55,312 nucleotides of DNA from Burkholderiaceae bacterium (GTDB taxonomy: Bacteria; Pseudomonadota; Gammaproteobacteria; Burkholderiales; Burkholderiaceae_E): contig JAGXFR010000047.1 of NCBI GenBank assembly GCA_024637155.1, forward strand, positions 1 through 55,312, given 5' to 3'. The notes beneath the pieces are model-generated. The model searched no databases. It had not been told where the DNA came from and saw only the letters and a list, made by a program, of their open reading frames with translations. This document shows positions 1 to 7,831 of this stretch, in pieces (the stretch's first letter is position 1; each line of letters opens with the position of its first letter). Both the position numbers and the translations under genes were made by a program.

Positions 1-159
1 CGGCGTCGCCAGGGCGCCTTTCTTCTTCTGAAGCTCGCCGACGCCGATGTTGATGTCCCCGGTGCCGCCCTTCTCTCCGGATTCCTTCGGCTCACGGGCG
101 AAAACTGCGGACGTGGCCAAGGCGACGACACAAGCAATGAGAATTGGTTTGGTCTTCAC
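1..159 (-). CDS. N-terminal fragment of a small exported protein
   Basis: The frame runs off the window edge, so only the first 53 residues are visible. It starts at a GTG preceded by a good ribosome binding site (AGGAG, about 6 bases upstream). The first 21-22 residues form a signal peptide: KTK at the N-terminus, a hydrophobic core (ILIACVVALATSAV) and a probable cleavage after Ala-Phe-Ala. The mature part begins with a charged, glycine-rich stretch (REPKESGEKGGTGD). I do not recognise a family; a periplasmic or outer-membrane-associated protein is all that can be inferred. It is transcribed divergently from the monooxygenase-like gene at 372. Confidence 0.6.
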   Translation of the reverse strand, partial: MKTKPILIACVVALATSAVFAREPKESGEKGGTGDINIGVGELQKKKGALATP

Positions 160-371
160 GATCTGCTCCTTTCTTCAAGGTGCTCAGATTTGTTCTAGCA
201 CGCCATCGCGGGCTGATCGACCGTGCCCGGGAAGGCTGACCGGTCTTTCGCGAGCGAAGCGCATCGGTACCCGCCACGCTCGCGCGGAGATCGGGTCGCC
301 CGGACGCGCTTGGATGTAGGGTGAAGATTGTTGCCAGACGTTGTGCGCCGCGCCACGCGCGAGGGGGACGT

Positions 372-1580
372 ATGCACCCGATCGAGGTCATGGTCATCGG
401 AGCCGGCCAAGCCGGACTCGCGGTGAGTCACGAACTGAAGCAAGCCGGTGTCGAGCATGTCGTCCTGGAGAGCGGTCGCATCGGCGAGTCCTGGCGCGGC
501 CGGTGGGACAGCTTCTGCCTCGTGACCCCGAACTGGTCGGTGCAACTGCCGGGCTATCCGTATGACGGCTCCGACCCGGACGGCTTCATGCTCCGCGACG
601 AGATCGTCTCCTATCTCGAGCGCTACGCCGCGGCTGTCGATGCGCCGGTGCGCCAGAACGAGCGGGTGGAGTCGGTCGGATCCGGGAAAGACGGCGGCTT
701 CGAGGTGCTCACCGGCGCAGACCGATATCGCGCGCGCTCGCTGATCGTCGCCACCGGTGCTTTCCAGCGCCCGTTCTACCCGGCCGGCGCCGACACGCTT
801 CCCGAGCGCCTGCTGCGGATCGATGTTGCCGGCTATCAAAGCCCGGCGGAACTCCCGCCCGGCGGAGTCCTGATTGTCGGCAGCGGCCAGTCCGGATGCC
901 AGATCGCCGAGGAGTTGCACGAGTCCGGTCGCCAGGTGGTTCTGTCCTGCGGACGTGCGGCATGGGCGCCGCGGCGCATCGGGGAGCGCGATCTGGTCTG
1001 GTGGCTCGACCGGTCCGGTTTCCTGGATGCGTCGGTCGAGTCGCTGCCGAGCGCCGAAGCAAGGCTCTTCGCCAACGTTCTCGCCAGTGGGCATGACGGG
1101 GGTCACGATTTGCACCTGCGCACACTGCGTTCGCAAGGGGTGACGCTGACCGGGCACTTCCTCGGCGCCGATGCGCAGCACGCGCACTTCGCCTCGGATC
1201 TGGCCGACAGTGTCGCCTGGGGTGACGCGCGCTACGAGCAACTGATGGGCTTGTTCCGGAAGTTTGCGCAAAGCGATGGGTGTGCAGTTCCGGAAATTGC
1301 CGTTCCCGAGCCGTTCGATCCCGCTTCGCCCGCCGAGCTCGATCTTGCCGGCTTCGGCACAGTTCTTTTCGCAGGCGGCTTTCGCCCCGACTACGCCTCG
1401 TGGCTCCCTTGGCCGGGCGCTTTCGATGAACAGGGCTTTTCGATCCAGCGCGACGGTGCGAGCACGCAGGTGGAGGAGCTGTACTTCCTGGGGACGCACT
1501 TTCTGCGCAAGCGGAAATCGTCGCTGATGATCGGTGTTGGCGAGGATGCCGGATTCGTGGCCCGCGCTCTCGTGAACTGA
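372..1580 (+). CDS. FAD/NAD(P)-dependent oxidoreductase, flavin monooxygenase-like (CzcO type)
   Basis: A 402-residue two-dinucleotide-binding-domain flavoprotein. The FAD Rossmann motif GAGQAG lies at residues 10-15, an ATG-type motif (IVATGAF) near residue 130 and a second NAD(P)H-binding motif (VGSGQSG) near residue 170. This layout matches the flavin-containing monooxygenase/Baeyer-Villiger-like family, often annotated as putative flavoproteins involved in K+ transport (CzcO). The substrate cannot be told from sequence. I chose the ATG at 372, which has a GAGGGG ribosome binding site 7-8 bases upstream and begins directly before the FAD fold; an upstream in-frame ATG at 321 would add an unlikely basic leader. 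The CDGSH iron-sulfur gene follows 24 bases downstream and could supply electrons. Confidence 0.8.
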   Translation: MHPIEVMVIGAGQAGLAVSHELKQAGVEHVVLESGRIGESWRGRWDSFCLVTPNWSVQLPGYPYDGSDPDGFMLRDEIVSYLERYAAAVDAPVRQNERVESVGSGKDGGFEVLTGADRYRARSLIVATGAFQRPFYPAGADTLPERLLRIDVAGYQSPAELPPGGVLIVGSGQSGCQIAEELHESGRQVVLSCGRAAWAPRRIGERDLVWWLDRSGFLDASVESLPSAEARLFANVLASGHDGGHDLHLRTLRSQGVTLTGHFLGADAQHAHFASDLADSVAWGDARYEQLMGLFRKFAQSDGCAVPEIAVPEPFDPASPAELDLAGFGTVLFAGGFRPDYASWLPWPGAFDEQGFSIQRDGASTQVEELYFLGTHFLRKRKSSLMIGVGEDAGFVARALVN

Positions 1581-1604
1581 ACGCACAGACCGAAGGAGAC
1601 AGGA

Positions 1605-2231
1605 ATGAGTCAAGCACCGACCATCGAATGCAGGCCGGACGGCCCCTATCTCGTCAAGGGCCTGGAGAATCTGAGAGTGTCGAACGGTGAGGCGATTGCG
1701 ACCACGCCCGTCATGGCGCTGTGCCGATGTGGCGGCTCGGCCAGGAAACCGTTCTGCGATGCGACGCACAAGAAGAACGGCTTCTCCGGAGAGAAGGTGA
1801 GCGACGGGAGCGCGGACCAGCGTGATGACTATCGGGGCAAGAGAATCACCATCCATGACAACCGGGCCATCTGTGCGCACGCGGAGCGCTGCACCGACGG
1901 TCTTGCTTCCGTATTCAAGTACGGCAGCGAACCATGGATCGATCCGGACGGGGCCCAGGTGCAGGCCATTATCGAGACGATTCGGGCCTGCCCGTCCGGG
2001 GCGCTGAGTTACTCGATCGATGGCGTCGCAGCCGAGGACCCGCCGCGAGGGCCGCAGATTACCGTGACCAAGGACGGTCCCTACGAAGTTCTCGGCGGCG
2101 TTTCGTTGCCTGACCAATCGTGGGCTCAGGGAGTTTCCACGGAGCATTACACCCTGTGCCGCTGCGGAGCCTCGAAGAACAAGCCGTTCTGCGATGGAAC
2201 GCACGGGAGCATCGGTTTCAAGGACGGTTAG
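1605..2231 (+). CDS. CDGSH-Fer4_19-CDGSH iron-sulfur protein
   Basis: A 208-residue protein with three probable Fe-S sites. CDGSH site 1 is at about residues 40-55 (CRCGGS...PFCDATH), with Ala where Gly is usual after CD. A divergent mono-cluster 4Fe-4S (Fer4_19) region spans about 75-140 (ICAHAERC ... ACPSGAL). CDGSH site 2 is at about 184-200 (CRCGAS...PFCDGTH). CDGSH sites bind a 2Fe-2S cluster through three Cys and one His and serve in redox or cluster transfer. The start ATG is preceded by GAAGGAGA. It is probably cotranscribed with the upstream flavoprotein. The role is inferred to be electron transfer; no partner is proven. Confidence 0.85.
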   Translation: MSQAPTIECRPDGPYLVKGLENLRVSNGEAIATTPVMALCRCGGSARKPFCDATHKKNGFSGEKVSDGSADQRDDYRGKRITIHDNRAICAHAERCTDGLASVFKYGSEPWIDPDGAQVQAIIETIRACPSGALSYSIDGVAAEDPPRGPQITVTKDGPYEVLGGVSLPDQSWAQGVSTEHYTLCRCGASKNKPFCDGTHGSIGFKDG

Positions 2232-2298
2232 AACTCGTGTGCGGGAGACTTGCGTGAAGCGTCACGCCGGAATTTCGCCCATCGCGAAGGAGCGCAAC

Positions 2299-2811
2299 AT
2301 GAAATTCCCCGTCGAAGGCGGCTGTGATTGCCGGTACGTCCGGTACCGAGTGAGCACGGCGCCACTCGTGGTCAATTGCTGCCACTGTCGCTGGTGTCAG
2401 CGCGAGACCGGCGCGTCGTTCGCCCTGAACGCGGTGATTGAAGCCGATCGTGTGACCCTGCTGTGCGGCGACCCGCAGATCATCGATACACCGTCGCAAA
2501 GCGGGTACGGGCAACGAATCGCACGCTGCCCGAAGTGCTGGGTCGCACTGTGGAGCCACTACGCGGGATCGGGTCCCGCGACCAAGGTTCTTCGTGTCGG
2601 CACGCTGGACGATCCCGATTCGTTGCGACCGCAGGCCCACGTCTTTGTCTCCTCGAAGCAGCCCTGGGTGCAGATCCCGCCCGACGTGCCGCAGTTCGCC
2701 GAGTACTACGAACTCGAGCAGGTCTGGTCACCGGAGAGCTTGGAGCGACGACGCGCGATCCTGCCCCGGATCGAAGCCTGGCAAGCATCCCGCACGAAGA
2801 TGCGAACTTGA
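2299..2811 (+). CDS. GFA / CENP-V family zinc-binding protein
   Basis: A 170-residue protein of the glutathione-dependent formaldehyde-activating (GFA, also Mss4-like) fold. The zinc-binding cysteine pattern is visible: CDC near residue 10, CCHCRWC around residues 34-39 and CPKC near residue 79. In family members these hold two zinc ions and some spontaneously condense formaldehyde with glutathione, though most homologues are uncharacterised. The ATG at 2299 is chosen because AAGGAG lies 6 bases upstream and the Cys motif starts right after; the open frame extends further upstream into the CDGSH gene but without a ribosome binding site. Substrate unknown. Confidence 0.8.
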   Translation: MKFPVEGGCDCRYVRYRVSTAPLVVNCCHCRWCQRETGASFALNAVIEADRVTLLCGDPQIIDTPSQSGYGQRIARCPKCWVALWSHYAGSGPATKVLRVGTLDDPDSLRPQAHVFVSSKQPWVQIPPDVPQFAEYYELEQVWSPESLERRRAILPRIEAWQASRTKMRT

Positions 2812-2905
2812 CCGGTCATGGATGGCGGGGGGGTCCGGCACCCGCCCCGATCCCGGCTCCAAGCCAGCATGTCCTCGCTCGTCGTCCCTTCGGGCCGTTG
2901 ACGCC

Positions 2906-2916
2906 GGGTAAACTGC
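2906..2916 (+). promoter_or_regulatory. Putative -10 element (GGGTAAACTGC), possible leaderless start
   Basis: TAAACT at 2909-2914 resembles a sigma-70 -10 box in the context GGGTAAAxTGC that recurs before mlaF and petA in this window. Transcription would begin about 6-7 bases later, at or next to the ATG at 2921, and no Shine-Dalgarno sequence is visible. No convincing -35 is seen. Confidence 0.35.
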
Positions 2917-2920
2917 AGCG

Positions 2921-3397
2921 ATGAATCCTGCCCAAGCCCAGGCACTGCGCGAGCTCCTCGAAACGCAGCCCGTCGCCTCCCTCGGAACGCTGCACAAGGG
3001 CGAGCCATTTGTTTCCATGGTCCCGTTCGCGATCCTTCCCGGCGGGACCGGCTTCGTCATTCATGTCAGCCGGCTCGCGACGCACACCCAGGACATGTTG
3101 TCGAGTCCTCCGGTCAGTCTGATGGTGCTCGCGCCACAGCGTCCCGAGATTCCGGCACAGGCGCTCGCCAGGGTGAGCATCCAGGGTCGCGCGCAGCCCT
3201 GCGCCGAGTCTGCGAGCGACTACGCCGAGGCAAGGCTGGCCTACCTTGCGCGGTTTCCGCAAAGCGCCGACCTGTTCGACTTTGCCGACTTCTCGTTGTT
3301 TGCCGTTCTTCCGCGCTCGATACGCTTCGTGGGCGGCTTTGCGCAAGCGACAACCATCTCGCCTGAAGTGCTCGCCGACGTTCTGAGCAGCGCGTGA
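2921..3397 (+). CDS. Pyridoxamine 5'-phosphate oxidase-like FMN-binding protein (HugZ type)
   Basis: A 158-residue split-barrel flavin-binding protein. The N-terminal region (LRELLETQPVASLGTL...GEPFVSMVPFAI) is typical of HugZ/PNPOx-like proteins, in which the barrel binds FMN or haem at a dimer interface. It lacks the C-terminal extension of full HugZ haem oxygenases, so haem degradation is not supported. The ATG at 2921 has no ribosome binding site but lies just after a -10-like box. The MFS transporter begins 7 bases after its stop, so the two are probably cotranscribed. Function is unassigned. Confidence 0.75.
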   Translation: MNPAQAQALRELLETQPVASLGTLHKGEPFVSMVPFAILPGGTGFVIHVSRLATHTQDMLSSPPVSLMVLAPQRPEIPAQALARVSIQGRAQPCAESASDYAEARLAYLARFPQSADLFDFADFSLFAVLPRSIRFVGGFAQATTISPEVLADVLSSA

Positions 3398-3404
3398 CGA
3401 CCCC

Positions 3405-4595
3405 ATGGTCCGGCGCGACTCGTTCCTGATCCTGCCGCTCATTGTCCTTTCGCAGTTTGCCGGGGCCTCCCTGTGGTTCGCGCCGAACGCCGTGCTGGGC
3501 GACTTGCAGCGCGAATGGCAGCTGCCCGCCGAAGCGCTGGGCGGAATGACCTCCGCCTCGCTGATCGGTTTCATCATCGGCACGCTGGTTTTCGCATTCT
3601 TCGCCATCGCGGATCGCTTCTCACCGCGAATCGTCTTTTTCCAGTGCACGCTGCTGGGTGCCGCGGCGAACGCCCTCCTGCTCCTGTTGCCGGCGGGGTT
3701 CTGGCCACTGGTTCTGTCCCGGCTGCTCACCGGCTTCTTTCTCGCGGGGATCTATCCGGTTGGGATGAAGATCGCGGCGGGGTGGTATCAGCGGAATCTG
3801 GGACACGCGCTCGGTTTCCTCACCGGTGCGCTCGTCCTGGGCACCGCGTTCCCGCACCTGTTGAAGAGCTTCGGGCAGCATCTCCCGTGGCAAACCGTGA
3901 TTCTCGGGGTGTCCGTGATCGCCGCGTGCGGCGGGGTCGTGATGCTCTTCCTCGCCGACGGACCGTACCTCGCGAAGCCCACCGTCTTCGATCCGCGGGC
4001 GTTCATCGCCATCTATCGGGTGCGCCTCTTCCGCGCGTCGGCATTCGGCTACTTCGGGCACATGTGGGAGCTCTATGCGTTCTGGGCTTTCGTCCCGATC
4101 GTGCTGGCCGCCCACGCTGCGAGAGCATTGCCCGAACTTGCGATTTCCTTCTGGTCGTTCTGGATCATCGCCGCCGGGAGCCTCGGTTGCGCGATCGGAG
4201 GCTTGATCTCGCTGCGCACCGGCAGCGCGCGCGTGGCATTCGCTCAGCTCGCATCGTCGGGCGTGTGCTGCGCGATTTCACCGTTGATGTTCCACGCGCC
4301 CACCCCGGTGTTTCTCGCGTTCCTCGTGTTCTGGGGTGTGGTGGTGGTCGGCGACTCGCCGCAGTTCTCCGCCCTGAATGCGCAAAATGCGCCGCGGCAT
4401 CTCGTGGGTTCGGCTCTTACGATCGTGAATTCAATCGGGTTCGCGATTACGATCTTCAGCGTCCAGTTGCTCAACAAGCTCGCCATCGTCATCGACGCGA
4501 GCTTTCTGTTTCTTCCGCTGGTGATCGGCCCCATGCTTGGCCTTCGTGCCTTCGCGCCACTCATGCGACAAGCCAAGTCCCCTTCGAATCCATAA
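3405..4595 (+). CDS. Major facilitator superfamily transporter
   Basis: A 396-residue integral membrane protein with about twelve hydrophobic segments spread over its length, the usual MFS size. The first segment (FLILPLIVLSQFAGASLWFA) begins at residue 6 and the loop between helices 2 and 3 contains ADRFSPR, corresponding to the MFS A-motif region. It is closest in feel to nitrate/cyanate-type or CynX-like antiporters, but the substrate cannot be assigned. It follows the FMN-binding gene by 7 bases, suggesting an operon. The start ATG lacks a clear ribosome binding site, which fits translation coupled to the upstream gene. Confidence 0.8.
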   Translation: MVRRDSFLILPLIVLSQFAGASLWFAPNAVLGDLQREWQLPAEALGGMTSASLIGFIIGTLVFAFFAIADRFSPRIVFFQCTLLGAAANALLLLLPAGFWPLVLSRLLTGFFLAGIYPVGMKIAAGWYQRNLGHALGFLTGALVLGTAFPHLLKSFGQHLPWQTVILGVSVIAACGGVVMLFLADGPYLAKPTVFDPRAFIAIYRVRLFRASAFGYFGHMWELYAFWAFVPIVLAAHAARALPELAISFWSFWIIAAGSLGCAIGGLISLRTGSARVAFAQLASSGVCCAISPLMFHAPTPVFLAFLVFWGVVVVGDSPQFSALNAQNAPRHLVGSALTIVNSIGFAITIFSVQLLNKLAIVIDASFLFLPLVIGPMLGLRAFAPLMRQAKSPSNP

Positions 4596-4656
4596 CGGCC
4601 CATTCAAGCCCCGATGTCGATCGCCTCGTCGCCTCCGGGCTTTGTGCCGGCACGGG

Positions 4657-4662
4657 TAAGAT
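4657..4662 (+). promoter_or_regulatory. Putative -10 element (TAAGAT)
   Basis: TAAGAT in the context ACGGGTAAGATAGCC lies 34 bases before the ATG at 4697, in the gap after the MFS gene. The context is like that of other candidate -10 boxes in this window. No good -35 hexamer is visible, so this is a weak call. Confidence 0.3.
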
Positions 4663-4696
4663 AGCCTCGCGCCACCCACTTCCAAGGACCAGACGA

Positions 4697-5557
4697 ATGA
4701 CACAAATCGCATTTCTCGGCACCGGCCTGCTCGGCGCCGCCTTCGCAGAGGCAGCGGCCAAGCGCGGTGACACGGTAAGCGCCTGGAACCGCTCGCCCGA
4801 CAAGCTCCAGGCGCTGCGCGCCTTCGGCGTGACCGCAGCGGCAAGTCCCGCCGAAGCGGTGCGCGGTGCGATGCGCGTGCACGTCGTGCTCAAGGACGAC
4901 GCAGTGGTCGAAGAGGTGCTGGCGGCGGCGCGCGCCGGGCTCTCGTCGGAGGCGACCGTTATTGATCACACCACGACGCTGCCCACGCTCACCGCCGCGC
5001 GGGCGAAGCGGCTCAATGCCGAAGGGGTGAAGTACCTGCATTGCCCGGTATTCATGGGGCCGGCCGCAGCGCGCACGGCGCAGGGTTCGATGCTGGTGGC
5101 GGGCCCCAAAGTCCTGTTCGAAGAAGTCAGGTCGGAGCTGGCGAAGATGACCAGCCGGATTGAGTACTTGGGCGAACGCAGCGACCTTGCCGCCGTCCAC
5201 AAGCTGTTCGGGAATGCCATGATTGTCGGTGTCGCCGCGGTGATGGCTGACGTGCTGACCATCGCCCAGGCGAGCAACGTCGATGGCGAGGACGCCATCA
5301 AGCTGCTGGGCCTTCTCGACCTGAATGCGATGGTGAGCGGGCGCGGCATGAACATGGCGAAGGGGATCTTCACTCCGTCTTTTGAGCTGGCGATGGCGCG
5401 CAAGGACGTGCGGCTGATGCTCGAGACCATCGGCGAGCGGCCGATGGCGGCGTTGCCGGCGGTGGCGGCGCGCATGGATCAGCTCATCGCCGAGGGGCGT
5501 GGCGCCGAGGACAGCAGCGTGCTCGGCGTCGACGCGGTGCCGCGAGCGTCTCGCTGA
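4697..5557 (+). CDS. NAD(P)-dependent beta-hydroxyacid dehydrogenase family protein
   Basis: A 286-residue member of the 6-phosphogluconate/3-hydroxyisobutyrate dehydrogenase-like family. The N-terminal Rossmann motif IAFLGTGLLGAAFA (residues 4-17) binds NAD(P); residues WNRSP around 34-38 suggest NADPH preference because Arg follows the second strand. The substrate-binding segment (CPVFMGPAAARTAQG) and the catalytic Lys in HKLFGNAM near residue 173 are present, followed by the all-helical C-terminal domain. The reaction would be reversible oxidation of a short hydroxyacid or reduction of the semialdehyde or glyoxylate type; the exact substrate is not determinable. The ATG at 4697 begins the Rossmann fold and has AAGGA upstream. 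Confidence 0.85.
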   Translation: MTQIAFLGTGLLGAAFAEAAAKRGDTVSAWNRSPDKLQALRAFGVTAAASPAEAVRGAMRVHVVLKDDAVVEEVLAAARAGLSSEATVIDHTTTLPTLTAARAKRLNAEGVKYLHCPVFMGPAAARTAQGSMLVAGPKVLFEEVRSELAKMTSRIEYLGERSDLAAVHKLFGNAMIVGVAAVMADVLTIAQASNVDGEDAIKLLGLLDLNAMVSGRGMNMAKGIFTPSFELAMARKDVRLMLETIGERPMAALPAVAARMDQLIAEGRGAEDSSVLGVDAVPRASR

Positions 5558-5599
5558 GTCGGCACGAGCGCTCGAAAGAGCGGCGTCACGAGGAGTCCC

Positions 5600-6126
5600 A
5601 TGCTTGAAGTCTCGTGGTTGCTCTTCACCATCGCCTCCCTGGTGCTCATCGTCACGCCGGGGCAGGACATGGTGCTGGTCATGTCGCGCTCCTGCGCACT
5701 TCGGAGTGGTTGTTCGTCGCGCTCAAGCTCTGCGGCGCCGCGTACCTCGTCTACCTGGGCGTTGGCATGTTGCGGACCAAGGCAGGCGCGTTGGTCGTTG
5801 GTGCGTCGTCCCGGCGCACGCTGGCGCGCCTCTTTCTCGACGGCGCGCTCTCGAATCTGTCCAACCCCAAGATCGCCATCTTCTACTTCGCCTTCCTCCC
5901 GCAGTTCGTGCAGCCGGGTGCCGGGCATCCGACGCTGTCGGTGCTGGTGCTCGGGCTGTCGTTCGCCGCACTCACATTCCTGGTGAAGGGACCCGGCGGC
6001 TACTTCGCGGGCGTGTTGTCTGGCTGGCTGCGCGCGCGGCCCGGTATCGTCGCCTGGCTGTTTCGTTCCAGCGGCGCTGTTCTCATCGCGTTGGGTGTCC
6101 GGCTGGCCTTCGAGCGTCGGGGATGA
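5600..6126 (+). pseudogene. LysE/RhtB-family exporter with internal deletion and frameshift
   Basis: Two out-of-frame halves of one LysE-type amino-acid exporter. From the ATG at 5600 the N-terminus reads normally through TPGQDMVLVMSRS (to about 5691). The next recognisable part, LRTSEWLFVALKLCGAAYL onward to the stop at 6126, is in a different frame. Family members have about 35-40 residues between these two motifs, carrying the rest of helix 1-2, which are missing here. So the lesion near 5691 looks like a deletion of roughly 105-110 bases that is not a multiple of three. The remaining C-terminal helices are intact, suggesting a recent event. A functional six-helix exporter cannot be made from this copy. 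Confidence 0.8.
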
Positions 6127-6160
6127 AGTCGGGCCATCCGACACCGCCGTCGTCGAGGCC

Positions 6161-6166
6161 TATCAT
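6161..6166 (+). promoter_or_regulatory. Putative -10 element (TATCAT)
   Basis: TATCAT lies 22 bases upstream of the VOC-protein ATG at 6188 and would give a short leader containing the AGGGAGG ribosome binding site at about 6178-6184. No -35 was recognised. It would separate this gene from the broken LysE gene upstream. Confidence 0.3.
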
Positions 6167-6187
6167 GGTCGATTACAGGGAGGTTCC

Positions 6188-6547
6188 ATGGCAAACCCAT
6201 TCGTGCACGTCGAACTCAACACGACGAATCTGGAACAGGCGAAGAGCTTCTACGAGGCGATGTTCGCCTGGAAGCTGCGGGACATGCCGATGCCCCAGGG
6301 TTCCTACACGATCATCGAAGTCGGTGACGGAACCGGCGGCGGGATGATGACTCATCCCATGCCGGGCGCCCCTTCGACCTGGCTGCCCTACGTCTCGGTC
6401 ACGGACCTGGCCGCAGCGACCGCGAAAGCCGAAGCGCTCGGCGCGACGGTCCTCAAGGGCATTACCGAGGTCCAGGACATGGGGTCGTTCAGCATCATCG
6501 TCGATCCGACCGGTGCGATGCTCGGTCTCTGGATGACGAAACGCTGA
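6188..6547 (+). CDS. VOC (glyoxalase/bleomycin resistance) family protein
   Basis: A 119-residue single vicinal-oxygen-chelate domain built from two beta-alpha-beta-beta-beta repeats. The first repeat opens with PFVHVELNTTNLEQAKSFY, with His at position 6 as a possible metal ligand; the second contains VSVTDLAAATAKAEALGA and ends with the typical IVDPTGAMLGLW. Members bind a divalent metal and act as dioxygenases, isomerases or binding proteins; nothing here specifies which. The ATG at 6188 has a strong AGGGAGG ribosome binding site. The TPR-methyltransferase gene starts 11 bases after the stop. Confidence 0.85.
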   Translation: MANPFVHVELNTTNLEQAKSFYEAMFAWKLRDMPMPQGSYTIIEVGDGTGGGMMTHPMPGAPSTWLPYVSVTDLAAATAKAEALGATVLKGITEVQDMGSFSIIVDPTGAMLGLWMTKR

Positions 6548-6558
6548 GCTGGCTGCCC

Positions 6559-7806
6559 GTGACGCAGGAGCACCCGAGCCGATCGAAGCCGAGCCCGGGA
6601 CTCGCCGCAGACGCGCTCGACACGCAACTCGAGCAGGCGCGCGAATGTTTTTTTCAGGGCGTCGCGCATTTCGAGGCCGCTCGCCTCGAGGAAGCGCGCG
6701 CAACTTTCACGGCTTCCCTGGCGCTCGCGCCGGGTCGGGCGTCGGTGCTGGCCAATCTGGGGATCACGCTGTTTCGGCTCGCGAAGTCGGACGAGGCGAT
6801 TCCCGTCCTGCAGCAGGCCACGGAAGCCGGTCCGCAGCAGGCCGACGCCTGGGCCTGTCTGGGCCTGGCTCACGAGTCCCTGGGACAATGGGCCGCCGGC
6901 GCGGTGTCGCTGGGGCGCGCGCTGGAGCTCGATCCGCAACACGCCGGGTGGTGGCTGAAGCTCGGTCATTGTCAATTGCGTCTCGATTCGGCCGCGTTGG
7001 CGCTGCAGGCCTTCGATCGCGCCGTCGCCGTGGCTCCGGAGCTCGCCGAAGCCTGGAGCGAGCGCGGCAGCCTGCTGCGCGAACTGCATCGTCTCGACGA
7101 GGCGGCGGCGTGTTTCGAGAAGGCCATCGCGTTGGGCGCGGACCCGGAACTGCACGGCTACTATCTGGCCGCCGTGCGCGGGACGAAATCCCCGCCGCCC
7201 CCGCCGCGGCACTACGCCGAAATCCTGTTCGACACCTACGCGGGCGAGTTCAGCGAGCATCTGGTCGGCCGCCTGCAGTATCAGGCGCACGAATCGCTGG
7301 TGCGCCCGCTGCTGGCGGCGGGAAAGCGTTACCGCGCGGTGCTGGATCTCGGATGCGGCACCGGTTTGTGCGGGTCGCTGATCCGTCTGATCGCCGATGC
7401 CGTGGACGGCGTCGACGTCTCGCAGGCGATGCTGGAAGCGGCCGCTGCACGCGGGGTCTATCGCGATCTGATTCACGCCGATCTGGCGCACTTCCTTGCC
7501 GAGACCGAGCGCCGAGCGGATCTGGTGCTCGCGGCGGATGTCTTCATCTACGTCGGAGAACTCTCGGGTGTCTTTCGTTCGGTGCGCCGCATCCTCGAAC
7601 CGGGCGGCTGTTTCGCGCTGTCGGTGGAGTTGTCCGCCCCGGGTCAGGATGTCCGCCTGTTGCCCAGTCTGCGCTACGCGCATTCCGAGTCCTATATCGA
7701 CCGGCTGGCGCAGGCCCATGGCTTCACGGTGCGCGAACGGTTCACGGCTCCGCTGCGGCTTGACCAGGGGCAGCCGGTTGCGGGGCTATACGTCTACCTG
7801 CACTGA
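6559..7806 (+). CDS. TPR-repeat protein with C-terminal SAM-dependent methyltransferase domain
   Basis: A 415-residue fusion. Residues about 20-215 are tetratricopeptide repeats (units such as ALAPGRASVLANLGITLFRL and AVAVAPELAEAWSERGSLLR), a protein-interaction solenoid. A short Pro-rich linker (SPPPPPR) joins this to a class I methyltransferase: motif I VLDLGCGTGLCG near residues 258-270, an acidic post-I residue in VDGVDVSQAM and a later RRILEPGGCFALSVE strand. The TPR part presumably recruits the target. Similar TPR-methyltransferases are annotated widely without a known substrate. Start is a GTG at 6559 close behind the VOC gene; ribosome binding site is weak (GAGC). It converges with the KAS III-like gene. 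Confidence 0.8.
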   Translation: MTQEHPSRSKPSPGLAADALDTQLEQARECFFQGVAHFEAARLEEARATFTASLALAPGRASVLANLGITLFRLAKSDEAIPVLQQATEAGPQQADAWACLGLAHESLGQWAAGAVSLGRALELDPQHAGWWLKLGHCQLRLDSAALALQAFDRAVAVAPELAEAWSERGSLLRELHRLDEAAACFEKAIALGADPELHGYYLAAVRGTKSPPPPPRHYAEILFDTYAGEFSEHLVGRLQYQAHESLVRPLLAAGKRYRAVLDLGCGTGLCGSLIRLIADAVDGVDVSQAMLEAAAARGVYRDLIHADLAHFLAETERRADLVLAADVFIYVGELSGVFRSVRRILEPGGCFALSVELSAPGQDVRLLPSLRYAHSESYIDRLAQAHGFTVRERFTAPLRLDQGQPVAGLYVYLH

Positions 7807-7831
7807 CGGACAATCCCCCCGCGTGCCCGGA

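Noticed and set aside
195..2204. A 669-codon open frame on the minus strand opposite the flavoprotein and CDGSH genes
   Set aside because: It is a mirror of high-GC codon bias; it has no recognisable family, is Arg/Gly-rich and covers two well-supported genes.
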